From Pseudobdellovibrionaceae bacterium (GTDB taxonomy: Bacteria; Bdellovibrionota; Bdellovibrionia; Bdellovibrionales; JAMPXM01), in NCBI GenBank assembly GCA_947462815.1, contig CANHQR010000001.1, forward strand, positions 1-32,037: DNA of 32,037 nt, in the 5' to 3' direction. Positions 26,048-32,037 of the stretch are shown piece after piece. A program made the position numbers and the translations under genes. Numbering within the stretch: the first letter of the stretch is position 1; every line of letters begins with the position of its first letter. The notes under the pieces were generated by a model that saw only the letters and a program-made list of their open reading frames with translations, did not search any database and was not told where the DNA came from.

Positions 26048-26078
26048 ACTTATCGGATTATTGGGGACGCGAGTTGAG
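26048..26078 (-). promoter_or_regulatory. Sigma28-like promoter of the pilin operon
   Basis: On the minus strand CTCAACTC (26078-26071), 14 bases, then CCGATAAGT (26056-26048). The second box reads TCCGATAA, one base from the sigma28 -10 GCCGATAA. Initiation near 26043 gives a leader of about 27 bases with the strong GGAGGGGG. Boxes and spacing match those before cpaEF. Confidence 0.55.
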
Positions 26079-26153
26079 GCTTTGGGCGAGGACAAGACTG
26101 GGCCGGCAAGGTCCAGACTGGACTTTGAAGGGCGATTCGGCGACCTCATGTTG

Positions 26154-26198
26154 AGCCTGACCTAGGGCCAGAACTCGAGCCAGACCTCGAGTCAGGCT
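26154..26198. repeat. Tandem 12-base repeat in a stem-forming region
   Basis: CCAGAACTCGAG (26168-26179) and CCAGACCTCGAG (26180-26191) are adjacent repeats with one difference, each containing the palindrome CTCGAG. ACTCGAG/CTCGAGT (26173-26179 and 26186-26192) form a perfect inner inverted repeat. AGCCTGAC/GTCAGGCT (26154-26161 and 26191-26198) form an outer one. A regulator-binding site for the pilin promoter is possible. Confidence 0.4.
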
Positions 26199-26508
26199 GT
26201 CGCTCGCCGACGCTGAAGCAGCGCCCTCATCCCACAACTCATTTCGCGTCTGATCCCGGCATGAACTCACGGACGAAGGGGATCTGCGTGTTCCTGTCCC
26301 TTGATTATATCAGCTCCGCTTGGACTTGCGTGGGGGTTAAGCCCTGAATTTCCGATGGCTTTGCCCTGGTCGACTGTGAAATCCGTCACCCCAGCGTCCT
26401 CGGCATCCTTATTGGAAATGAGCTCGATGGGGCGAAAAAATGGGCTCCCGAGCTGAGGAAGTTCGCTGCTCATTTGACTTCGTTACCGTCTCATACTGAT
26501 ACAAAGAC

Positions 26509-26979
26509 ATGTCCGATATGAAGCAAGTTTGGATTTTTGAAACGACGTCGCTACCTGAAGCTTACCAAAAAGCGGCATCGGTCGGTGGGACGTGGCTCGA
26601 CGTTTCGCCGACAGCTCAAGGTGGAATCGCCATCGTCGAAGCGAGCACACCGGTCGCGGATCCTCACCCTGATTTGATCTCGATGCATTCGGCGGCGCTC
26701 AAGGCCTTGTTTTCTCTCGCGGAGCCGATTCCCTCTGCCCACGACGGAATTCAGATCTTAGAAGCGAACACGCTGAGGACTCTTCTTCAGCACGTGAATC
26801 ATGCCATTGAGTCTCAGCATCATGTTGTCGAGATTCGGATCAAGCGCTCGGGTTCATCGGGTGCTGTCGCCTTCATCAGCGGCTCGCTGCAGAGCTTGTC
26901 GAGAATGGCCCAGCAGCTGCCGCGCGACTTCAAGCACACGACGCTCGAACTCAAAGGCGAAGTGCGCCGTCACTTCTGA
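26509..26979 (+). CDS. Uncharacterised protein with two BMC-shell-like repeats (tentative)
   Basis: A 156-residue soluble cytoplasmic protein with no signal peptide. Two segments look alike: about residues 7-46 (VWIFETTSLPEAYQKAASVGGTWLDV...GGIAIVEAS) and 81-127 (IQILEANTLRTLLQHVNHAIESQHHVVEIRI...GAVAFISGS). Both follow a pattern of strand with IxE, helix, strand, then Gly-rich turn and strand. This recalls the microcompartment shell (BMC) fold, and tandem BMC proteins exist, but the match is faint and no other shell genes are visible. The start may be leaderless: TTGACT (26474-26479) and GATACA (26498-26503) put initiation at about the ATG, and there is no Shine-Dalgarno. It faces the TPR gene tail-to-tail 28 bases away. 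Confidence 0.55.
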   Translation: MSDMKQVWIFETTSLPEAYQKAASVGGTWLDVSPTAQGGIAIVEASTPVADPHPDLISMHSAALKALFSLAEPIPSAHDGIQILEANTLRTLLQHVNHAIESQHHVVEIRIKRSGSSGAVAFISGSLQSLSRMAQQLPRDFKHTTLELKGEVRRHF

Positions 26980-27007
26980 ATCGAAACTCAGCATCACAAG
27001 CTCGAGC

Positions 27008-28138
27008 TCATAAACTAAACGGGTTTTCGCCGCGCGTGGGCTGGCAGTACTTGAAGATCGCATCTTCGAACTTTGTTTGCATGAGGGCATCTCGTCGCAC
27101 TTTGACTTTACCCAGAGCCGCTTGAAAATGCCGACGCGTGTAGCGGTCGAGCTCACAGGCGCGAGTAAACGCCTGCAGCGCCTCTTCGAACTTCTGCAAC
27201 TCCGTCGCGGAGTTTCCTAGGCCAAGAAGAGCCTCAACATTTTTAGGATCAACCTTGGTTGCCTCGAGGTACCACTTGCGTGCGTCGACAAAGGAACGTT
27301 TTTCGTAATGATAGTCGGCGAGTCGCGTGCGAACGATACTTCCGTTCGGCATTCGCGAGGCGGCGAGTTCGAGAATCCGGCGCGCCTTTTCAGGCTCGCC
27401 TTGATCTCGATAGGAAAGAGCGAGATGCACGGGGTTCAAGTCGTACTCGGGATCTCGCTCCATGGCTTTGCGACAGGTCTCGATGGCTTTTTCAAAGAAG
27501 GAGTCTTTCGCATAAAGACCGCAAAGTGCGTTCAGCCACTTGGCTCGTACACCGAGCTTCTTGTTGGCGTCGGTAATGATATTGCGCGCCTCTTCGTTGG
27601 AGCCGGTGGAAATCAACACATCGATGAGGCCGTCATAAGCAGGAACGTATTTCGGATTGAACTCGATGGCCTTGTAGAATGCCGCGATCCCCTCAGGGAA
27701 CTTGCGGGCGCGCACCAGGGAAGACGCATATTGTGACTGCAGTGCCGCATCCTTCGGGTGGCGCGCCAAAGCCAAGGTCCAGACCTGCTGCTCGCTATTA
27801 CTGCGCTTCATTTGCGCATAGGCTTTAGCCAAGGCCACGAGTCCGCGTTTATCTAAACGATCCTGGTGGGGCTCCAGAGCTTCAATCATTCCCAGCCAAT
27901 CCGACTTCTTCTCTTGCTTCGCGGCGGCGGCGAGCAGGTCGCTCAAGGGGATCTTTTCCTGGCCGGGCTTTGCCGTTGCCCTCGGAGCGATTCGCTCATC
28001 CAGATCTTCGTCACCATCTGTACCGTTTTGAGACAAAGCCGCTTGAGATGAAAACGCGAGAGCGAGAGTCACCGCGAAGCGTGCCAGCTTTGGACGAAGG
28101 TCCTTGAGTCGATCTCGAGAGATTCCGAAACGTCTCAT
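27008..28138 (-). CDS. Secreted TPR-repeat protein (possible TadD counterpart)
   Basis: 376 residues from ATG 28138. A signal peptide covers about residues 18-36 (LARFAVTLALAFSSQAALS). At least seven tetratricopeptide repeats follow from about residue 80 to 360 (for example LVRARKFPEGIAAFYKAIEFNPKYVPAYDGL, ALSYRDQGEPEKARRILELAASRMPNG, GNSATELQKFEEALQAFTRACELDRYTRRHF). Tad systems use TadD, a periplasmic or lipoprotein TPR factor, to help the secretin. The location next to the Tad locus fits, but the protein lacks a lipobox and is far from the pilus genes. The longer in-frame ORF reaching 29179 is rejected because it overlaps the divergent gene. A TACAAT box (28150-28145) lies 6 bases from the ATG, so a leaderless mRNA is possible. 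Confidence 0.78.
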   Translation of the reverse strand: MRRFGISRDRLKDLRPKLARFAVTLALAFSSQAALSQNGTDGDEDLDERIAPRATAKPGQEKIPLSDLLAAAAKQEKKSDWLGMIEALEPHQDRLDKRGLVALAKAYAQMKRSNSEQQVWTLALARHPKDAALQSQYASSLVRARKFPEGIAAFYKAIEFNPKYVPAYDGLIDVLISTGSNEEARNIITDANKKLGVRAKWLNALCGLYAKDSFFEKAIETCRKAMERDPEYDLNPVHLALSYRDQGEPEKARRILELAASRMPNGSIVRTRLADYHYEKRSFVDARKWYLEATKVDPKNVEALLGLGNSATELQKFEEALQAFTRACELDRYTRRHFQAALGKVKVRRDALMQTKFEDAIFKYCQPTRGENPFSL

Positions 28139-28165
28139 AGAGATATTGTAAGCGGAGTGTGCATT

Positions 28166-28178
28166 TTGGGAATCCCAA
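28166..28178. promoter_or_regulatory. Palindrome in the divergent promoter between the TPR and pseudopilin genes
   Basis: TTGGGA-A-TCCCAA is a perfect 6-bp inverted repeat with one central base, about 30 bases before the TPR gene start. It coincides with the possible TTG start of the rightward gene. Candidate operator for either gene; the evidence is positional only. Confidence 0.3.
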
Positions 28179-29128
28179 GATGTTGGTTTTTTCGAAGTGG
28201 GGGTCGACGACCTGGATTCAGGTCGGGTCCTCGCACGCCCAACGGGGCATCGAGGCGCTCGAGTTGGGGTCGTCGAGGCCAGGCTACGCTCGAAATCATT
28301 CTTCTGCTCATCATTCTGGTGGCCGTCATTCTCGGCCTCGTTGCGAAGTTTAATTCTTCCTTTCGCAAATATACCGTCGACCTCTACGGCGGCTACTACC
28401 GATGTCTCTTGGAGACAGGTGAGCTGCCGGGCACAGGTTCGGTCTGTAAAGACAAGCAGGCCGCCTTCGATCCCGATGCCGGTAAGGATGTGCTCACCGG
28501 TGATGGCAGCGACGGCAGTGATGGTGGTGGCGACGGCGAGGACAGCGGTGGAAATCGCGGGGGCGGGGGAACAGAAACGACCTCGAACAGCGGCAGCAGC
28601 TCGGGCTCCTCGAGCGAAGGCAACACAGAGACGGCGAGTCGTGGGAGTGGTGGCGGTGGACAAAGTGTGATCGCGCGAATGCGCCAAACCAGTCGTCGCA
28701 ATCGACCTACACAAGTGGGCTCGGCTGAAGATTTGAGTCAATCGGAACTCGCGATGGCCGGAGGAAGCGGAGCGGACGAGGCCTCTCGTATTTCGAATCG
28801 AAGTGTGGCTTCGAATAACTTGCGGCGACCTCGATCGCGGACCAACTTTTCGATGGAAGGTGAAGAGTATGTTCGTGAAGAAACAAAGGCGGCTGTCGCG
28901 AGCGGCACCGTTCGAAAGACCAACGAGGCGGGCAGCGGTCTCCGCCCACGACGCAGCGCATACGTTCCTCCCCGAGAGAAGAAGGAATCTCAGTCCGTCG
29001 AGGGCGCAGGCCGTTTCGTCTTTGGAAACATCGTTCGCATGCTCTTCATCATCATTATCATTGTGATCATTGTGGTCGTGGTGGGCGGTCAGATGATGCA
29101 AGTCGCGAATTCGGGCGATAAGGGCTAG
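28166..29128 (+). CDS. Gly/Ser-rich pseudopilin-like protein with two membrane segments
   Basis: 320 residues if started at TTG 28166, which has GGAG with 8-base spacing; GTG 28157 is the alternative. A basic leader of about 35 residues (RRSSWGRRG) is followed by QATLEIILLLIILVAVILGLVAKF, a prepilin segment with Glu at +5. Residues about 60-90 (YTVDLYGGYYRCLLETGELPGTGSVCKDK) contain two cysteines. A long low-complexity section (about 100-160) is rich in Gly, Asp and Ser, and a basic polar section follows. Near the C-terminus lies a second transmembrane helix of Ile/Val (MLFIIIIIVIIVVVVGG). Two membrane anchors separated by a flexible acidic region are unusual for TadE-like proteins. It is divergent from the TPR gene, with under 30 bases between starts. 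Function unknown; a pilus-associated role is inferred. Confidence 0.72.
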   Translation: MGIPRCWFFRSGGRRPGFRSGPRTPNGASRRSSWGRRGQATLEIILLLIILVAVILGLVAKFNSSFRKYTVDLYGGYYRCLLETGELPGTGSVCKDKQAAFDPDAGKDVLTGDGSDGSDGGGDGEDSGGNRGGGGTETTSNSGSSSGSSSEGNTETASRGSGGGGQSVIARMRQTSRRNRPTQVGSAEDLSQSELAMAGGSGADEASRISNRSVASNNLRRPRSRTNFSMEGEEYVREETKAAVASGTVRKTNEAGSGLRPRRSAYVPPREKKESQSVEGAGRFVFGNIVRMLFIIIIIVIIVVVVGGQMMQVANSGDKG

Positions 29129-29561
29129 GGACTTGCAACAGGGCCATGCGTTGCCCACGCCTTTAACTCGGCTTGGCAATTACATTATTGATTCAGAAAA
29201 ACCCCTCAATCTGCTGAGTGGCTCAGCGCATCTAGAGCGTCCCTTTGTGCAAATTTCCAACTTCATAGGGGCTTAAGATTTTTGGTTCCAAATCGGAACT
29301 GGCTATGTCAGACAGCAGCTCCTCACGCGAGTTCTCCTTCGTGCTCAAGCTTCGGGGGGAGCGGCTCACTCTGGAGGCCTTCGAACCTCATGACCAAACA
29401 TGGAGTTTGAAACGTCAAAGGGGCGACGGCCAATCGGAGAACTCGCTGAGGGGGGCCTGATGCTCACTCTTTGACGAGTGGGTGTGGGACCAGGGTCGCA
29501 GCGAAGTTTCCCGCAAGGCTTTGCTGATTCGAGTTTGTCAGATCTTATCGGGGGGTAAGAG
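29129..29561. other. Intergenic region upstream of the DUF2203 gene
   Basis: 433 bases. It contains a possible 51-codon ORF (29305-29460), a short hairpin CACTC/GAGTG at about 29465-29480 and the GGGGGTAAGAG site of the next gene. No convincing terminator for the upstream gene was found. Confidence 0.45.
29305..29460 (+). CDS. Possible small hypothetical protein
   Basis: A 51-residue ORF with ATG at 29305 and GGAA 7 bases upstream. It reads MSDSSSSREFSFVLKLRGERL, then a charged tail ending NSLRGA. The composition is protein-like (Arg, Glu, Leu) but the length is short and no family is recognised. It could be a remnant or chance ORF. Confidence 0.25.
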   Translation: MSDSSSSREFSFVLKLRGERLTLEAFEPHDQTWSLKRQRGDGQSENSLRGA

Positions 29562-30032
29562 ATGGAGAGCTTGTCGAATGTGGTCGGAATCAATCGCCGA
29601 AGCGTGTTCAATCTCGAAGAAGCGCGCGCTCTCTTGCCCATCGTTTTCCGGCTGACGAAATCGTATTCGGAAAGAGTTCAGGCCCTGATCCACAAACTCG
29701 ATCAGGCATCGTTATCGACGAGCTCTGAGGGGCAAGATTCTATATTGGCAGATGCCCTCGAAGCCGAAGCCGGCCGTCTCATTCAAGAGTGGCAAGCCAA
29801 GATCCAAAAACTGGGCGGCGTGCCCAAGGGACTGTGGCTTGCCGACTTTGATTCGGGCGATGGGTACTATTGCTGGAAGTACCCCGAACGCAACATTGAA
29901 TACTGGCACGCGTATCGCGACGGCTATTCAAAACGTGTTCGCCTGTCGAGTGTGGAATTTCGAGCGAGTATCGAAGTGCAGGACCATCAGCGGGGCGCAG
30001 GGACGCATTCTCAGTTGGACGGCCGGCTCTGA
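29562..30032 (+). CDS. DUF2203 family protein
   Basis: A 156-residue cytoplasmic protein. RSVFNLEEARALLPIVFRLTKSYSERVQALIHKLD (about 13-47) is the family's N-terminal helical part. GVPKGLWLADFDSGDGYYCWKYPERNIEYWHAYRDGYSKRVRL (about 86-128) is the characteristic C-terminal motif with CWK and the W-H pair. The biochemical role is unknown in the family. GGGGGTAAGAG precedes the ATG. It ends 21 bases before nadE on the same strand, so the two are probably co-transcribed. About 20 residues after the family motif are unconserved. Confidence 0.75.
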   Translation: MESLSNVVGINRRSVFNLEEARALLPIVFRLTKSYSERVQALIHKLDQASLSTSSEGQDSILADALEAEAGRLIQEWQAKIQKLGGVPKGLWLADFDSGDGYYCWKYPERNIEYWHAYRDGYSKRVRLSSVEFRASIEVQDHQRGAGTHSQLDGRL

Positions 30033-30053
30033 GCGACGTAATCTTCTGCGGCT

Positions 30054-31712
30054 ATGAGAATCGCAATTGCCCAGATGAATTCGACGCTCGGCCACTTCAC
30101 CGCAAATTCGGAAAAGATGTTGGAACTCATCGCACGAGCTCAAGCTCGACGATGTGATTTGGTGGTCTTTCCGGAGCTATCCCTCGCGGGCTATCCTCCC
30201 AATGACTTGCTCGAGCGCGAAGACTTTGTGGTGAAGCAATTGCAGGCCCTGCGCGACTTTCATCGGCGCATCCCCAAAGGCATCGCCGTGTTAGTGGGAG
30301 CCCTCACGCCCGCCAAGCGCCGCACAGCTGTCAAAGCAGACTCGCGACTGCAGGCCGGCTCACTTTCTCGGCGTCCTTACTACAACTCGGCGTTGTTTTT
30401 GGTCCGAGGCCGACGGCCACAAATCATTTCCAAACATCGACTGCCCAACTACGACGTGTTTGATGAAGCTCGGCATCTTGAATCGGCACCCGAGCTCTCG
30501 GGTCTTGTGAAGTGGAAGGGTTGTCGATTGCGAGTCTCGATCTGCGAAGATATGTGGGGTTGGCTCGACGGTGACAACTCGATCCGCAAGCTCCCGCGCC
30601 GAGGCACGGATTTGTTTATCAATATGAGCGGCTCGCCTTTCACACGTACTAAGCTTGTAGCGCGTGAAGAGATCATCAAGCGAACAGCGAAACACTTCCG
30701 GGCGCCCGTGATTTACGTGAACATGGTTGGAGCGCAAGATGAGTTGGTTTTTGACGGGCGCTCGATGGTTTTCAATGCGAAAGGTCAATGTTTGAGTCGA
30801 CTTGCGGCTTGCGAAGAGGACCTTGGAGTCTTCGATTTGGAGACCGGCGAGACGGGTGAGCGTCCTGCTGTGAACGAGGTCGAGTTACTCCGTCGCGTCT
30901 TGGTGCTCGGCATTCGCGACTTTGCTCGCAAAACGGGTATTGCAAAGGTCCACTTTGGCTTGAGCGGAGGGATCGATAGTGCCGTAGTCGCTTGTCTGGC
31001 GGTTGATGCGCTCGGTCCGCAGTCCGTGATAGCTCTGACTCTGCCTGGTCCATTCAATGACCCGCGAAGTCTTGAGGTCGCACAAACCTTAGGGCGACGA
31101 CTCGGAATTCGGGTCGTCAACATGCCGATCGAGCCGGCTTTCAAAGCCTTCTCAGACACAGTGAGCGACGGGCTCAACGTCAAAGATTTTGGGATCGTGC
31201 ACGAGAATCTTCAGGCACGGATTCGCGGAACACTCCTCATGGCTTTCTCGAATGCGCATGGCAGTTTGTTGCTGAACACCGGCAATAAATCCGAGTATGC
31301 AGCGGGATATACCACGCTTTACGGCGATCAGTGCGGAGGCCTGGCTCCGCTTGGCGACTTGCTCAAGCGGGAAATTTATGAGCTGGCCGAGTACTACAAT
31401 CGCCAGTATGAATCAGCGGGCGAGGAATTGATTCCTCGCTTCATCATCGATCGACCGCCGAGCGCTGAGTTGAGGCCGAATCAAAAGGATCAGGATTCAC
31501 TGCCACCCTATGAGGAATTAGATGCCGCTGTCGAAAAACTCGTGCAAAAGCGCAAGACAGCAAAAACCAAAACCGAAAAGTGGTTGGTGCGCGCTCTTGC
31601 CAAAAGCGAATTCAAGCGCTGGCAGGCTCCACCTGTTTTGAAAGTTTCAGATCATGCCTTCGGCCGAGGTCGCCGGATGCCCATTGCTGGGTTTTTCGAT
31701 GGCTTGAGTTAG
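30054..31712 (+). CDS. nadE: Glutamine-dependent NAD+ synthetase
   Basis: A 552-residue two-domain cytoplasmic enzyme: nicotinic acid adenine dinucleotide + ATP + glutamine gives NAD+ + AMP + PPi + glutamate, the last step of NAD synthesis. The N-terminal nitrilase-type glutaminase has the Glu-Lys-Cys triad: Glu41 (VVFPELSLAGYPP), Lys127 (IISKHRLPNYDVFDE) and Cys164 (VSICEDMW). The C-terminal synthetase has the ATP-pyrophosphatase loop SGGIDS (304-309), GNKSEYAAGYTTLYGD and a typical end (HAFGRGRRMPIAGFF). Full length. Its stop codon overlaps the stop of the convergent exonuclease gene by two bases. Confidence 0.95.
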   Translation: MRIAIAQMNSTLGHFTANSEKMLELIARAQARRCDLVVFPELSLAGYPPNDLLEREDFVVKQLQALRDFHRRIPKGIAVLVGALTPAKRRTAVKADSRLQAGSLSRRPYYNSALFLVRGRRPQIISKHRLPNYDVFDEARHLESAPELSGLVKWKGCRLRVSICEDMWGWLDGDNSIRKLPRRGTDLFINMSGSPFTRTKLVAREEIIKRTAKHFRAPVIYVNMVGAQDELVFDGRSMVFNAKGQCLSRLAACEEDLGVFDLETGETGERPAVNEVELLRRVLVLGIRDFARKTGIAKVHFGLSGGIDSAVVACLAVDALGPQSVIALTLPGPFNDPRSLEVAQTLGRRLGIRVVNMPIEPAFKAFSDTVSDGLNVKDFGIVHENLQARIRGTLLMAFSNAHGSLLLNTGNKSEYAAGYTTLYGDQCGGLAPLGDLLKREIYELAEYYNRQYESAGEELIPRFIIDRPPSAELRPNQKDQDSLPPYEELDAAVEKLVQKRKTAKTKTEKWLVRALAKSEFKRWQAPPVLKVSDHAFGRGRRMPIAGFFDGLS

Positions 31713-32037
31713 AGCGACATCGAAAACAAATCTTGCTGCTTAGGTTTCCGCTCAATCTGCGGAAAGCGCTGTTCGGGTTTTCCCGTCAAACTGATGAGCG
31801 TTGCCAGGCTCGGGGCATGCGGTTGCGTCAGGCGCTGGAGCATCTTGGCGAACAGGTGTCCGCAGTAAATGGCATCTTCTTCGGCTCTATGAAAGTTAGA
31901 GGACGGAATGCCCAAGTGTTGGACCAAGGTTCCCAACTTGTAGTTCGCCAAGCCGGGATAAACCTTTCGGGAGAGCGGTAAGGTATCGAGAATTACACCA
32001 CGAGGCGCTTTGGACTCAAACTTTCTAATATCGGCGG
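31709..32037 (-). CDS. DnaQ-like 3'-5' exonuclease, C-terminal part (5' end outside window)
   Basis: About 108 C-terminal residues are visible. The pattern GVILDTLPLSRKVYPGLANYKLGTLVQHLGI, then NFHRAEEDAIYCGHLFAKML, matches the end of the DEDDh exonuclease domain, with the Exo III motif His-x4-Asp in HRAEED. This domain is found in DNA polymerase III epsilon, DinG-like and other repair exonucleases. Residues after it (about 45) are basic and Pro/Gln-rich and carry no recognised domain. The N-terminal Exo I/II motifs lie beyond the right edge, so the exact type cannot be given. The stop overlaps that of nadE. Confidence 0.8.
   Translation of the reverse strand, partial: ADIRKFESKAPRGVILDTLPLSRKVYPGLANYKLGTLVQHLGIPSSNFHRAEEDAIYCGHLFAKMLQRLTQPHAPSLATLISLTGKPEQRFPQIERKPKQQDLFSMSL

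Larger units (their letters stand above)
26017..26508. other. Control region upstream of the pilin operon
   Basis: 492 bases. It holds the sigma28-like pilin promoter (26048-26078), an inverted repeat GTCCAG-A-CTGGAC (26111-26123), a tandem 12-base repeat (26168-26191) inside a larger stem (26154-26161 with 26191-26198), and a possible promoter for the rightward gene at 26509 (TTGACT at 26474). A 68-codon minus-strand ORF (26267-26473) lacks a ribosome-binding site and is not called. Confidence 0.5.

Noticed and set aside
26267-26473. 68-codon minus-strand ORF upstream of the pilin
   Set aside because: No Shine-Dalgarno, no recognisable domain, and it lies in a region better explained as control DNA.
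28139-29179. Extended 723-residue start for the TPR gene
   Set aside because: The extension is His/Arg/Thr-rich, has no export signal in place, and runs antisense to the pseudopilin gene, which has a clear prepilin motif. ATG 28138 begins a good signal peptide.
29546-29552. Third CCGATAA box (minus strand)
   Set aside because: It has no CTCAACTC at the right distance and no minus-strand gene follows it.

Overview
The window looks like chromosome of a Bdellovibrio-type predatory bacterium (Bdellovibrionota). The main reason is a Tad/Flp (type IVb) pilus cluster whose last two genes encode a secreted YD-repeat protein and a secreted protein of about 100 residues. That is the arrangement of the Bdellovibrio bacteriovorus hit (host-interaction) locus, bd0109/bd0108. 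Many secreted proteases and outer-membrane proteins, and a moderately GC-rich composition, agree with this. The species cannot be named from the sequence. No rRNA, tRNA, insertion sequence, prophage or CRISPR array was seen, so this is chromosomal backbone plus a lineage-specific surface-appendage region.

Layout. (1) 1-539: the end of ahpF (peroxide defence), closed by a strong terminator. (2) 616-6938, minus strand: a run of a transglutaminase-elicitor-like protein, a clostripain-family protease, OxyR and an S41-type lipoprotein. OxyR keeps both redox cysteines and is a likely regulator of ahpF. (3) 7270-10773: an exported hypothetical protein, then groES-groEL behind a sigma32-like heat-shock promoter, then a small exported protein. 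(4) 10977-14693: two divergent outer-membrane proteins, a CheY-like receiver protein and a coupled small membrane protein. (5) 14713-26016, minus strand: a small exported protein, then the hit pair and the Tad locus. Read in the direction of transcription the Tad locus runs Flp-like pilin, small membrane protein, CpaA prepilin peptidase, three TadE-like proteins, CpaB, CpaC secretin, terminator, a CpaE-CpaF fusion ATPase, one TadB/C-like membrane protein, the YD-repeat protein, the hit-like small protein, terminator. (6) 26509-29128: a protein with a faint microcompartment-shell-like repeat, a secreted TPR protein (possible TadD counterpart) and a divergent Gly/Ser-rich pseudopilin-like protein. 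(7) 29562-32037: a DUF2203 protein, glutamine-dependent NAD synthetase and a partial DnaQ-like exonuclease.

How the parts may work together. CpaA would process the pilin and TadE-like proteins. The CpaE-CpaF fusion would combine pole/positioning and motor functions in one chain. TadB/C is the inner-membrane platform, and CpaB/CpaC form the periplasmic and outer-membrane channel. The two halves of the locus are separated by a terminator, yet each begins with the same bipartite sequence CTCAACTC-N14-CCGATAAGT, which resembles a sigma28 (FliA) promoter. Pilin and motor expression may therefore be coordinated with the motile attack phase. The hit pair at the end of the motor operon ties the pilus machine to prey-interaction or growth-mode signalling, by analogy with B. 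bacteriovorus.
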